64,000 nt of DNA from Nocardioides sp. URHA0032 (lineage in GTDB: Bacteria; Actinomycetota; Actinomycetes; Propionibacteriales; Nocardioidaceae): positions 62,001 through 126,000 of the forward strand of contig NZ_KK211159.1 in assembly GCF_000620645.1 (NCBI RefSeq), written 5' to 3'. Each line of letters opens with the position of its first letter. Position 1 is the stretch's first letter. The position numbers and the translations under genes were made by a program. The notes under the pieces were generated by a model. That model ran no database searches and was not told the origin of the DNA. It was given only the letters and a program-made list of their open reading frames with translations. Positions 10,208-18,402 of the stretch are shown here, piece by piece.

Positions 10208-10221
10208 CGGAACACGTTCTA
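10208..10221. promoter_or_regulatory. KstR-like operator between acyl-CoA dehydrogenase and P450
   Basis: CGGAACACGTTCTA matches the mycobacterial KstR 14-mer TNNAACNNGTTNNA at every fixed position but the first (C instead of T). It ends 2 bp before the P450 GTG and 22 bp upstream of the dehydrogenase ATG, where a repressor could shut off both genes. KstR controls cholesterol catabolism in mycobacteria and rhodococci; that a KstR orthologue exists here is not shown by this window. Confidence 0.5.
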
Positions 10222-10223
10222 CT

Positions 10224-11588
10224 GTGACGGCTGTGGCCACCACCACTCCGCAGCCGCAGGTCCGCGAGCTGCCGCACGCGCCCCGAGGTCTGCCGCTCAT
10301 CGGCCGCAGCCTCGAGTACGCCCGCGACCCGATGGCGCTGTTCCGCAAGCAGTGGGAGGCGTACGGCGCGGTCTCGCCGATGAGCCTGGTCGGCAGGGAC
10401 CGGTGGGTGATGCTGCTCGGGCCGGACGCGTGCGAGGTCGCGCTGCGCAACCCGGACAAGGCCTTCGCCAACGGGCCGGCGTGGACCTACCTGGTCGGCC
10501 CGTTCTTCGGGCGCGGCCTGATGTTCCTGGACTTCGAGGAGCACCACCTGCACCGCCGGATCATGCAGCAGGCGTTCACCCGCGACCGGCTCGCCAACTA
10601 CACCGCGGCCATGCACCCCGCCATCACCGCGGGGCTCGCCTCGTGGACGCCGACGCCGGGATTCCAGGCGTACTGGGCCCTCAAGGACCTGACCCTCGAC
10701 ATCGCCACCAACACCTTCATGGGCGGCGCCGAGCACAGCTCGCCCGAGGAGATGGAACGGGTCAACCGGTCGTTCATCTCTTGCGTCCAGGCGGCCGCCT
10801 CGATCATCCGGCACGACGTGCCGTTCACCCGCTGGCGCCGTGGCCTGCGGGGCCGCCGGCACCTCGAGGACTTCCTCACCACCTACCTGTCCGAGCGGCG
10901 GGCGACCGCGACCGACGACCTCTTCTCCGTGCTCTGCCACATCGAGTCCGAGGACGGCGAGCGCTTCAGCGACGAGGACGTCGTCAACCACATGATCTTC
11001 CTGATGATGGCGGCGCACGACACCTCCACCATCACGCTGTCCACGATGATGCAGCTCCTCGGGCAGCACCCCGACTGGCAGCAGCGCTGCCGCGCGGAGG
11101 CCGAGGAGCTCGCCGCCCGGGTCGGTACGACGCCGGGCCTGGCCGACCTCGACGGCCTGGCGTCCGTCGACCTGGTGATGAGGGAGTCACTGCGGCTGCG
11201 CGCTCCGGTGCCCGTCGTGCTCCGCAGGACCGTCAAGGACACCGTCGTCCTCGGCACCCGCATCCCTGCCGGGACCTACGCGACCGTAGGCCTCCAGTTC
11301 AGCCACCTGATGGCGGAGTACTGGACGGACCCCGAGACGTTCGACCCGGAGCGGTTCGGCCCCGGCCGGCGCGAGGACAAGGCGCACCGCTACGCGTGGG
11401 CACCGTTCGGCGGTGGCGTCCACAAGTGCCTCGGCATGTACTTCGCGGGAGCCGAGGTCACCGCGCTGATGTTCCACCTGCTGCTCGACTTCGAGTGGAC
11501 CGTCGACCCGGCGTACGTGGCGCCGATGAACAACCACTCGCTGCCGTTCCCGAAGGACGGGCAGCCGGTCGACCTCAGGCGTCGTTGA
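10224..11588 (+). CDS. Cytochrome P450
   Basis: 454-residue soluble P450. It has the proline-rich start (PHAPRGLPLIGRSLEYARDP), the I-helix oxygen motif MMAAHDTST, ExxR in RESLRLRAP and the heme loop FGGGVHKCLG with thiolate Cys402. The overall pattern resembles the CYP136/CYP51-like group rather than the usual CYP105/107 types, judged by eye only. GTG 10224 is followed by a second in-frame GTG three codons on. No ribosome site is visible, so a leaderless mRNA is likely. It is divergent from an acyl-CoA dehydrogenase, suggesting oxidative attack on a terpenoid or sterol-like substrate. No ferredoxin gene adjoins. Confidence 0.94.
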   Translation: MTAVATTTPQPQVRELPHAPRGLPLIGRSLEYARDPMALFRKQWEAYGAVSPMSLVGRDRWVMLLGPDACEVALRNPDKAFANGPAWTYLVGPFFGRGLMFLDFEEHHLHRRIMQQAFTRDRLANYTAAMHPAITAGLASWTPTPGFQAYWALKDLTLDIATNTFMGGAEHSSPEEMERVNRSFISCVQAAASIIRHDVPFTRWRRGLRGRRHLEDFLTTYLSERRATATDDLFSVLCHIESEDGERFSDEDVVNHMIFLMMAAHDTSTITLSTMMQLLGQHPDWQQRCRAEAEELAARVGTTPGLADLDGLASVDLVMRESLRLRAPVPVVLRRTVKDTVVLGTRIPAGTYATVGLQFSHLMAEYWTDPETFDPERFGPGRREDKAHRYAWAPFGGGVHKCLGMYFAGAEVTALMFHLLLDFEWTVDPAYVAPMNNHSLPFPKDGQPVDLRRR

Positions 11589-11616
11589 CCGGGTGGTCGA
11601 CGCACCCCGCCGGCCG

Positions 11617-12117
11617 CTAGGAGATGACCGCGTCGACGGTCTTCTTCAGCGCGCTGGGCTGGGACGGCCGGCGCGGCGCCTTCTCGCGGGCCTCGGCCAT
11701 CTCAGCACCGATCTCCTGGAGGGTCTTGCGTCCGAGCGCCTCGCGCACCTGCGGGAACCACTCGTCCTCCTCCTCCTCGATGTGGTGCCGCACGCTCTCG
11801 ATCAGCACCGTCGTCTTGGCCGTGAACCGCTCGTCGTCCGGCTTCATCGCGGCCAGCTCCATCACCAGCACGTCGGCGACGTGGTGCTCCTCGTAGGACT
11901 CCAGGACGTCGTCCTCGAGGTCCGGGACGAGGTCACGCACCCGCGGGTACATGACCTCGTTCTCGATGTAGGTGTGCACGGTCAGCAGCTCGATGATCCG
12001 GTCGACCAGCTTGCCCTTGGTCTCGATCGCGTCGTCACCGGCGTTCTCGAACTCGCGGAACGCGCGGAGGATCTCCTTGTGGTCGTTCTTGAGCATCACG
12101 ATGGCGTCTTTGGACAT
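11617..12117 (-). CDS. Hemerythrin-domain protein
   Basis: 166 residues. The spaced iron ligands of a hemerythrin four-helix bundle are visible: NDHKEILRAF near residue 11, HTYIENEVMYPRV near 50, EEHH near 80 and HHIEEEEDEWFPQV near 115. Such non-haem di-iron proteins bind O2, NO or act in oxidative stress; a peroxidase or NO-sensing role is possible. The start at ATG 12117 has AGGAGA 9 nt upstream. Its first 83 bp overlap the end of the catalase-fold gene upstream on the same strand, so the two are probably coupled. Confidence 0.92.
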   Translation of the reverse strand: MSKDAIVMLKNDHKEILRAFREFENAGDDAIETKGKLVDRIIELLTVHTYIENEVMYPRVRDLVPDLEDDVLESYEEHHVADVLVMELAAMKPDDERFTAKTTVLIESVRHHIEEEEDEWFPQVREALGRKTLQEIGAEMAEAREKAPRRPSQPSALKKTVDAVIS

Positions 12118-12799
12118 GGGTGTTCTCCTGAGTGGTCGTGGCGGTGGTGGGAGAGACGTCGTCGCCACGCGAGTGGCGCGCGCGGCGGTAGGCGGGTCCG
12201 CGCAGCCGGCGTACGGACGGGTACTGCTCGAGCCCGGTGATCTGGTGGACGACCGGGTCGAAGGACAGGTGCTGCTCACGCCGGCCGGTCGACAGGCGGA
12301 GCACGGCGAAGGCGTGCCACGGGCCGTCGGGGCGGGCCCACGACAGCTCGTAGACCTCCGCCCCGATCGCCTCGGCGGCGAGGACGACCGCACCGGTGTC
12401 CGTCCGGTAGGGCAGCAGCGTCGTCATCGGCCGGGTCTGCGGCCGGCGGCTGGGGGTCAGCAGGAACCGGGTGAGCCTCCCGACGCCGGTGGTGGCGAAC
12501 AGGACGTCGCCCACCCCGTCGGGGGCGTGCACCCGGAGGGCGAGGCCGTGGATGTCGGGGAGCGCGCCGGGGAGCCCGACGGCCCGGGAGAGGCGGACGT
12601 CGGCGTCGTCCTCGCCCGGCTCGTCGAGCCAGCCGACGCCGGTGGGTTCGGCCGAGCCGCTGCGGAAGACCCGTGCGGCCAGGATCTCGCCGTCCGGGTG
12701 GAGCGGCTTGCGCGCGGGCCGGAGGACCGCCAGCACGCCGGTGGCGGCGGCCAGCACACCACCCCCGGCGGAGGAGGCGGTGCGGGCCAGGCTGGGCAT
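12035..12799 (-). CDS. Catalase-fold-related protein of unknown activity
   Basis: 254 residues from ATG 12799. It begins MPSLARTASSAGGG with a weak hydrophobic stretch. The core has ARVFRSGSAEPTGVGWLDEP, LPDIHGLALRVH (compare GLALKF/GxAvRf of catalases) and VGDVLFATTGVGRLTRFLLTPSR, a pattern seen in actinobacterial proteins annotated loosely as catalase-related or phosphodiesterase. The catalytic His-Asn pair and the haem-ligand Tyr of true catalases cannot be placed with confidence. The last 27 codons run into the hemerythrin gene in another frame and look non-native, so the original stop may be lost. Pairing with hemerythrin hints at oxidative-stress chemistry. Confidence 0.6.
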   Translation of the reverse strand: MPSLARTASSAGGGVLAAATGVLAVLRPARKPLHPDGEILAARVFRSGSAEPTGVGWLDEPGEDDADVRLSRAVGLPGALPDIHGLALRVHAPDGVGDVLFATTGVGRLTRFLLTPSRRPQTRPMTTLLPYRTDTGAVVLAAEAIGAEVYELSWARPDGPWHAFAVLRLSTGRREQHLSFDPVVHQITGLEQYPSVRRLRGPAYRRARHSRGDDVSPTTATTTQENTHVQRRHRDAQERPQGDPPRVPRVRERR

Positions 12800-12827
12800 G
12801 GTCCGCCTGTACCCCGGTGGCCGGATC

Positions 12828-14474
12828 TCAGGCGTGCACCGGAGTGCCCGAGCCGAGCTCCTCGTCGACGCCGGCGTCGCCGATGTCGGCGTGGTAGTCC
12901 TGCGGCGTCGTCTGGTCCCGTCCCGCCGCGACGCCGGTGGCACGCAGCAGCGGCGTGAGGACGACCGCCACGAGCAGGTTCAGGCCGAACGCGAGGAGGG
13001 CGATGTAGACCTTCGTGGTGGTCCCGGGGAAGTTCACCAGCGGACCTCCGAAGTGGTCCTGGGTCGGCGAGGCGACGCCGTAGGCGAGCCAGGTCCCGTA
13101 GGCCATGCCGACCGCCCAGCCCGCGAAGAGCGCCCACCGGTGCAGCCAGCGCGTGTAGAGCCCGACCACGATGGTGGGCAGCGTCTGCAGGATCCAGACC
13201 CCGCCGAGGAGCTGGAGGTTGATCGCGAAGTCCTTCGACAGTGCGAGCACGAACACCAGTGCACCGAACTTCACGAGCAACGACACGACCTTGCTCTGGG
13301 TCGCCTCCTGCTGGTGGGTGGCAGTGCGGTTGATGAACGCCTTGTAGACGTTGCGGGTCCACAGGTTCGCAGCGGCGATCGACATGATCGCCGCGGGCAC
13401 GAGCGCGCCGATCACGATCGCCGCGAACGCGACGCCGGCGAACCAGGGGCTGAACTGGTCCTCGAAGAGCTGCGGCACCGACTGCTGCGGGTTCTCCACC
13501 TTCACCCCGGCCGCGATCGCGACGAACCCCAGCAGGGCGAGCAGGCCCAGCAGGAAGGAGTACGCCGGGAGGAGCGCCGCGTTGCGGCGGATCACCGACC
13601 GGCTGCGCGTCGAGAGCACGCCGGTCACCGAGTGCGGGTACATGAACAGCGCCAGCGCGGAGCCCAGCGCCAGCGAGGAGTAGGCCCACTGGCTGATGCC
13701 GGCGGCCGGCATGGTGGCCTTCGGGGCGGCGTCCCCGGCGGCGATCGCGTCCGCGTTGTCCTTGTTGAACGACGCGAACGAGTCGCTCACCGTCGAGAAG
13801 ATGTGGTCCCACCCGCCGACCCGCGACGGGATGTAGATCACCGCGACGATGATCACGACGTAGATCAGCGTGTCCTTGACGAACGCGATCAGCGCCGGCG
13901 CGCGAAGCCCGCTGGAGTACGTGTACGCCGCCAGCACCGCGAACGCGATGAACAGCGGCAGGTCCTTGACGAACCAGCTGTCGCTGCCGGTCCCGATGCC
14001 GATGACCTGGAGCACGACCTGCATGCCGACGAGCTGGAGCGCGATGTACGGCATCGTCGCGAGGATGCCGGTCAGCGCGATGACCAGCGCGAGCGGGCGG
14101 CTGTCGTAGCGACCCTGCACGAAGTCCGCCGGCGTGACGTAGCCGTGCCGGTGCGACACCGACCAGAGCCGCGGCAGGAACAGGAAGATGAGCGGGTAGA
14201 CCACGATCGTGTACGGAACCGCGAAGAAGCCCGTCGCGGCCCCGGCGTACAGCGTGGCGGGCACCGCGATGAACGTGTAGGCGGTGTAGATGTCGCCGCC
14301 GATCAGGAACCAGGCGATGAAGGTGCCGAAGCCTCGGCCGCCGAGGCCCCACTCGTCCAGGCTGTCGAGGCTCTCCGCGCGGCGCCACCGGGCGGCCGCG
14401 AAGCCGAGCACGGTGACGAGCAGGAACAGGAAGACGAAGACGCCGAGCACGACGCCGTTCACGTGGTCGATCAC
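12828..14474 (-). CDS. mctP: Sodium:solute symporter, MctP-type monocarboxylate permease
   Basis: 548-residue inner-membrane protein with about 13 hydrophobic helices. SSS-family features include the first helix followed by RAESLDSLDEWGLGGRGFGTFIAWFLIGGDIYTAYTFIAVP, then GYVTPADFVQGRYDSRPLA and TRNVYKAFINRTAT, which resemble the rhizobial MctP and actinobacterial MctC group that takes up acetate, propionate or pyruvate. The ATG overlaps the DUF3311 stop by 4 bp (ATGA). The two-gene DUF3311-symporter arrangement is standard for this family, in which the small protein is a likely auxiliary subunit. The substrate is inferred. Confidence 0.88.
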   Translation of the reverse strand: MIDHVNGVVLGVFVFLFLLVTVLGFAAARWRRAESLDSLDEWGLGGRGFGTFIAWFLIGGDIYTAYTFIAVPATLYAGAATGFFAVPYTIVVYPLIFLFLPRLWSVSHRHGYVTPADFVQGRYDSRPLALVIALTGILATMPYIALQLVGMQVVLQVIGIGTGSDSWFVKDLPLFIAFAVLAAYTYSSGLRAPALIAFVKDTLIYVVIIVAVIYIPSRVGGWDHIFSTVSDSFASFNKDNADAIAAGDAAPKATMPAAGISQWAYSSLALGSALALFMYPHSVTGVLSTRSRSVIRRNAALLPAYSFLLGLLALLGFVAIAAGVKVENPQQSVPQLFEDQFSPWFAGVAFAAIVIGALVPAAIMSIAAANLWTRNVYKAFINRTATHQQEATQSKVVSLLVKFGALVFVLALSKDFAINLQLLGGVWILQTLPTIVVGLYTRWLHRWALFAGWAVGMAYGTWLAYGVASPTQDHFGGPLVNFPGTTTKVYIALLAFGLNLLVAVVLTPLLRATGVAAGRDQTTPQDYHADIGDAGVDEELGSGTPVHA

Positions 14475-14746
14475 GGCCGCGCCCCCTTGCCGGGCTCACG
14501 GGGCTCGGGCGGCTCCGCGGGCAGCCCGTGGCGCTCGCGGTCGGCGCGCTCCGCGCCCTGCGACAGCAGGTACGCCGGCACGGTCAGCCCGACCGAGGCG
14601 ACGATCAGGGCGAACTGGAACCAGAAGAAGAACGGGAAGCCGAACAGCGTCGGGTCCTCCCGGTTGTAGAGCGACACGCACAGCGGCAGCACGATCGCCG
14701 GGGCGAGGAGCAGGCCGATCACGGCCCATCGTCCGCGTGAGGACAT
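14471..14746 (-). CDS. DUF3311 small membrane protein, partner of the symporter
   Basis: 91 residues with two membrane helices (about 8-28 and 40-62) separated by NREDPTLFGFPFFFWFQ, the DUF3311 signature, and a charged C-terminus. ATG 14746 has GGGAGG 7 nt upstream, and its stop overlaps the symporter start. The short helical hairpin probably associates with the permease in the membrane, as proposed for other SSS/DUF3311 pairs. This is the first gene of the leftward operon. Confidence 0.88.
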   Translation of the reverse strand: MSSRGRWAVIGLLLAPAIVLPLCVSLYNREDPTLFGFPFFFWFQFALIVASVGLTVPAYLLSQGAERADRERHGLPAEPPEPREPGKGARP

Positions 14747-14798
14747 CAGGCACCTCCCGACAACGGGGACAACGCGCCCGTACCCCATTTGCCCGAGA

Positions 14799-15614
14799 AT
14801 GACGCCCATGGACCCCTGGGAATCCTCCGCGGACCTGACCAGGTACGACGGCTGGCTGGCCCTCCTGCGAGAGCTGGGCGAGACCGACCGCGACGTCCGC
14901 GTGGCCTGGGTCGGCGGCAGCGCGGCGACCGGCGGCTGGGACCAGTGGTCCGACCTCGACGTCGACCTGCTGTGCACCCCCGGCGAGGCGTCCGCCGTCC
15001 ACGACCGGCTGATCCGCCGTGCCCGGGAGCGCCTCGCCGTCGACCACGTGTGGGAGCTGCCGCCGTCGACCTGGCCGGACGGGCGGCAGTGCGTCGTGAG
15101 CATGCAGCACCGTCCCGGCTCCCTCACCGAGCCGACGAGGGTCGTGGACCTGCACGTCTCCGACCTCTCCGACCGGCACCGCTTCCTCGACGTCCGCCGG
15201 CACGGGACGCCGATCGTCCTGCACGACCCGGACGGCCTGCTGGTGCTGCGTCACGACGACCGGGCGGAGACCGACCGCGCCATCGCCGAGGCGGTCGACC
15301 AGGCCCGCCAGCGCCGGGCGACGGCGGAGTGGCTGGTGAACCGCGCGGTGGCACGCGGCCACCTGCCGGAGGCGACCGAGCTGTACCTGCGCTTCGGGCT
15401 CGGGGTCGTCGTCCGGCTGCTGCGGATCCGGCACTGCCCGTGGCGGCACGACTTCGGGATGCGCTACCTGCGCACCGACCTGCCCCCCGAGGTGGCGGAC
15501 CGGGTCTACGCGCTGCTGCCCGGCGCGGCCCCGCTGGCGGACCTGGCCGCGGCGTGCTTCCTGTGGATGGACGAGCTGCTGTCGGGCAGCGGGGCGCCCT
15601 CGTCGGCGTGGTAG
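14799..15614 (+). CDS. Nucleotidyltransferase-fold protein (aminoglycoside adenylyltransferase-like)
   Basis: 271 residues. The nucleotidyltransferase signature is clear at about residues 38-57: VGGSAATGGWDQWSDLDVDLL, i.e. GS followed by two metal-binding Asp. A third acidic position is probably in RVVDLHVSDL. The C-terminal half is helical and resembles the AadA/LinB-like or KNTase C domain. The substrate is unknown; resistance enzymes, tRNA-like transferases and minimal antitoxin-like NTases all share the motif, but no toxin partner lies nearby. ATG 14808 is an alternative start. Confidence 0.75.
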   Translation: MTPMDPWESSADLTRYDGWLALLRELGETDRDVRVAWVGGSAATGGWDQWSDLDVDLLCTPGEASAVHDRLIRRARERLAVDHVWELPPSTWPDGRQCVVSMQHRPGSLTEPTRVVDLHVSDLSDRHRFLDVRRHGTPIVLHDPDGLLVLRHDDRAETDRAIAEAVDQARQRRATAEWLVNRAVARGHLPEATELYLRFGLGVVVRLLRIRHCPWRHDFGMRYLRTDLPPEVADRVYALLPGAAPLADLAAACFLWMDELLSGSGAPSSAW

Positions 15615-15762
15615 CTCCGCGAGGAGTCGCGGTGCGCGTCCCGCCGGCACGCCCAGGGCGCGGACACCTCCACCCGGTCGGGACCGTGGTGACCCCGCCG
15701 GGCAGGACGCGCACTCCTGTCTGGTGCGTTCCCACCCGGCGGGGAGCCTTCTCCGGGAATGC

Positions 15763-15801
15763 CTGAGCCCGCCCCGGAAAGCAAGCCCGGGACGGGCTCA
15801 G
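15763..15801. terminator. Shared hairpin terminator between convergent genes
   Basis: CTGAGCCCG pairs with CGGGCTCAG; after one mismatch CCCGG pairs with CCGGG around a 9-nt loop. It lies 43 bp beyond the stop of the leftward secreted-protein gene and 148 bp after the rightward nucleotidyltransferase gene. The 15615-15762 stretch before it shows no coding pattern. Confidence 0.65.
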
Positions 15802-15844
15802 GTGTTCGGCTCACGCGGCTGTCGCGTCGTGGCTCGTCAGTCGG

Positions 15845-16960
15845 TCACGGAAGCGGGAACGACGTACGGCTGTTGACGCACAAGGTGCCGTAGCGGACCT
15901 TCGCGTTGCTCCCGGCGTGGTTCCAGAAGGTGAACGCACGGGTCTTCGGTCGAGGCTCCATGCCCAGGTACCAGTTCTGGTCCCAGTGCGTGTCGAGCCA
16001 GAACCACGCCACCATCGCCTTGTAGGCGTGCAGGGCCCCGTTCTGCTGGTCGCAGGTGTACTGCTTCTCCACCGGGTCGCCCAGGACGATGTCGGACTGG
16101 TACCAGCTCGCGTAGTCCCAGCTCGGCAGGCCGACCATGCCCAGGGAGTGCTTGGGCGTCGGCCCGTCGACCACCCGGCGCGAGATGCAGCGGCCGTAGA
16201 CATCGATGTTGACCGACGCCGGGAACGGCGTTCCGTCGGAGATGAAGGACCAGCCCCACGACCGCCCGCTCTGGCGCGGGTAGGTGCCCCGGAGCCGCCA
16301 GTTCGTCGAGTGGACGTCGAAGCCCGGAGCCACGAAGTACTCGTCGGAGCGGCACGAGCCCCACGGCTGGATCTGCGGCTCGGAGCCGTACCAACCCCCC
16401 TGGTCGTCCATCTGGTAGGCACCGCCGAAGAGATCCCGCACGACGACCTGGTGGCGGTGCGAGTTCGTGTACTCGGTGTAGCCGCGGATGCAGGTCAGGA
16501 AGAGCTTGACCTGGGCGTCTCCCCACGCCTTGTTCTCCAGGTTGAACTGCCAGGACCGGAAGTCCGACGGGCCCTCGAAGTGGACCGGGTAGGAGGCCTG
16601 CACCCAGACGTCGCGCTCGTCGTCGTAGACGCCGTGGAGGGTCGGCGCGCTCGGGAAGTCGGGGTCCTCGTCGGGATCAGGCTGCGGCGGCTGGTACTGG
16701 TCGACGTGCTTGACCGACCACATGCCGTCGAGCACCGAGTCACCGGAGTCGCACTGCAGGATCTGTGAGCCGGAGTCGGCGCTGGAGTCGCTGCCCACCC
16801 CGGAGAGACGGATGTTCTTCTCGACCTTGTACATGTACACCTCGTGCTTGTGCTTCGAGGTGCCTGCGTCCGCCGGGGCGGAGGCGGTCGCGACCAGGGC
16901 CATCGGGGCGATGAGCGCGCCGACGGCCGCGGTAACGCGGAACCGGGTTTGAATCGCCAT
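15845..16960 (-). CDS. Secreted protein of unknown function
   Basis: 371 residues with a clear Sec signal peptide (MAIQTRFRVTAAVGALIAPM, cleavage probably after ADA near residue 32). The mature part is rich in Trp, Tyr and Asp. It holds six scattered Cys, one or two of which sit in LTCIRGYTEYTNSHRH and WGSCRSDEYFVAPGFDVHSTNW, and ends in NHAGSNAKVRYGTLCVNSRTSFPLP. It has a beta-rich look and no recognised catalytic motif. AAGGAG stands 10 nt before the ATG. It is flanked by its own terminator and a 150-bp upstream gap, so it is probably monocistronic. No family could be named. Confidence 0.85.
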   Translation of the reverse strand: MAIQTRFRVTAAVGALIAPMALVATASAPADAGTSKHKHEVYMYKVEKNIRLSGVGSDSSADSGSQILQCDSGDSVLDGMWSVKHVDQYQPPQPDPDEDPDFPSAPTLHGVYDDERDVWVQASYPVHFEGPSDFRSWQFNLENKAWGDAQVKLFLTCIRGYTEYTNSHRHQVVVRDLFGGAYQMDDQGGWYGSEPQIQPWGSCRSDEYFVAPGFDVHSTNWRLRGTYPRQSGRSWGWSFISDGTPFPASVNIDVYGRCISRRVVDGPTPKHSLGMVGLPSWDYASWYQSDIVLGDPVEKQYTCDQQNGALHAYKAMVAWFWLDTHWDQNWYLGMEPRPKTRAFTFWNHAGSNAKVRYGTLCVNSRTSFPLP

Positions 16961-17110
16961 GACGACGATCTCCTTGCATTGACAGGAAATAGGGCGTGAG
17001 CACGTCTTCCCGAGATCGTTCCTCCGGCCCCCCCGGCCCGGTACCGGTCAGGTTAGGACCGCTGCCGCGCGGGACGAAGGTGGTCTACCGCCCTGGTCTA
17101 CGCCAATGGT

Positions 17111-17515
17111 CTAGCGGGCCCACCTGGACCAGTGCCGCCGCCGGCGACGAGCGCCGACGAAGAACAGCACCAGCAGGCCGGCGAGGATCAGCGGCACGTG
17201 GGTGAGGACCGTCAGCACGAGGAGCACCGCGAGGACGGCCAGCAGCGGACCCGGGAGGCGCCCCCGAACGGGCAGTCCCGGTGCCCAGTACGCCGGTCGG
17301 CGGGCGTCGCGGTCCGGCTGCGGGGCGACCGGCCCGTACCGGCCCGGGAGGTCGCCGAAGATCGGCGCGAGCTCGCCGCGGGTGCGGCTGGACCAGATCC
17401 GGTCCAGCCGCTCCGCGTGCTCCTCGACGGTGATCCGGCCCTGCGCGTAGTGCTCGGCGAGCTCGGCCGCGGCCTGCTCGCGCTCGGCGTCGCTGATCCG
17501 GAGCTGGTCGTCCAT
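17111..17515 (-). CDS. DUF1707 membrane protein
   Basis: 134 residues. The N-terminal DUF1707 motif is complete: LRISDAEREQAAAELAEHYAQGRITVEEHAERLDRIWSSRTRGEL, a SHOCT-like helical module. A Pro-rich linker and one or two hydrophobic helices (about 93-125) follow, with a basic tail. The ATG shares its A with the PadR stop (TGATG), so it is translationally coupled to the regulator. DUF1707 proteins commonly accompany PadR or two-component genes; their function is unknown, possibly membrane sensing. Confidence 0.85.
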   Translation of the reverse strand: MDDQLRISDAEREQAAAELAEHYAQGRITVEEHAERLDRIWSSRTRGELAPIFGDLPGRYGPVAPQPDRDARRPAYWAPGLPVRGRLPGPLLAVLAVLLVLTVLTHVPLILAGLLVLFFVGARRRRRHWSRWAR

Positions 17516-18201
17516 CACGCGTCCTCGGGCTGCTCGGGGTCGCCGTCGGCGAGCACGCCGTACAGCTTGCGCCGGGTGTCGACCAGGATGTCGACCGCCG
17601 CGCGGCGCTGCTGCTCGCTACCAGTGGTGACGATCTGCCAGACCGCACCCATCACCTGCCCGATCTCGGGCCGGAGGTCGGCGAAGCTGCTGTCCTCCTC
17701 GCGGTCAGGCTCCTCGAACGGCGCCCACACCGCGGCGAGCTCGTCGGCGTGCGCCTCGGCGTACTCGGTGCCGGCGTCGGTCAGCCGCAGGCTGCGCCGG
17801 CCGTTCGCGTCGGTCGTGACGACCAGGCCCTCGTCCTCGAGCTGCTGGACGGTCGGGTAGACCGAGCCGGGGCTCGGCCGCCACGCTCCGTTGCTGCGCT
17901 CGGCGATCTGCTGGATGACCTGGTAGCCGTTGATGTCCTCGCCGTTCGACTGCGCGGTGCGGACGACGTCCAGGATCGCGGAGCGGACGTCGCCGCGCCG
18001 GACCCGCGGTCCGCGCTGCCGCTCGCCCTGGGCCAGGCCGAACAGGCCGGCCACCCACGGCGGCGGGCCCGGGTGTCCCGGACGGCCGAAGCCGCCGGGG
18101 CCGGCCCAGGGCGGGCCGCCCCAGCCGCCGCGTCGCCCGTGCTGCTGCCACTGCTGGTCGGGGTGGCTTCCCCACTGTCGGTTGAATCCTCGGTGTCCCA
18201 T
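17515..18201 (-). CDS. PadR family transcriptional regulator
   Basis: 228 residues. After a Gly/Pro/Trp-rich disordered N-terminus (about 1-65) comes the PadR winged helix: RGDVRSAILDVVRTAQSNGEDINGYQVIQQIAERSNGAWRPSPGSVYPTVQQLEDEGLV, then SLRLTDAGTEYAEAH. The C-terminal helices contain DLRPEIGQVMGAVWQI. The long N-terminal tail is typical of actinobacterial PadR proteins of this subgroup. GGAG precedes ATG 18201. A 20-bp palindrome 57 bp upstream is the likely autoregulatory operator. The gene is cotranscribed with the DUF1707 gene. Confidence 0.93.
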   Translation of the reverse strand: MGHRGFNRQWGSHPDQQWQQHGRRGGWGGPPWAGPGGFGRPGHPGPPPWVAGLFGLAQGERQRGPRVRRGDVRSAILDVVRTAQSNGEDINGYQVIQQIAERSNGAWRPSPGSVYPTVQQLEDEGLVVTTDANGRRSLRLTDAGTEYAEAHADELAAVWAPFEEPDREEDSSFADLRPEIGQVMGAVWQIVTTGSEQQRRAAVDILVDTRRKLYGVLADGDPEQPEDA

Positions 18202-18257
18202 GACAGGACTCCTCTCTGCTGTGTCGGTGGTACCGCACCGCGTGACTGTCGCCGACG

Positions 18258-18277
18258 GGTCGCGATATATCGCGACC
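18258..18277. promoter_or_regulatory. Perfect 20-bp palindromic operator upstream of padR
   Basis: GGTCGCGATATATCGCGACC is a complete palindrome. The ATATAT-flanked CGCG core resembles operators seen next to PadR genes in other actinobacteria. Its position 57-76 bp upstream of the padR ATG suits autorepression. Confidence 0.7.
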
Positions 18278-18368
18278 GTACGCCGACTGCTCGGGCGAGA
18301 CAAGGGCGTGATCCCCGGTGAGCCGGGTATCCCAGCGCTTGTCGGGTGCTGCAGTGCCCGTGAAGCGA

Positions 18369-18396
18369 CGGGATCCCCGGTGGACCGGGGATCCCG
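18369..18396 (-). terminator. Hairpin terminator of the sigma factor-M3 peptidase operon
   Basis: 13-bp perfect arms CGGGATCCCCGGT / ACCGGGGATCCCG with a 2-nt spacer, 7 bp downstream of the M3 peptidase stop. A second, imperfect copy of the GATCCCCGGTGAGCCGGG pattern lies at 18309-18330. Confidence 0.7.
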
Positions 18397-18402
18397 CCGC
18401 CC

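Noticed and set aside
14799..15614. MenA/AbiEii-type NTase toxin of a toxin-antitoxin pair
   Set aside because: No small partner gene beside it; neighbours on both sides are unrelated single genes.
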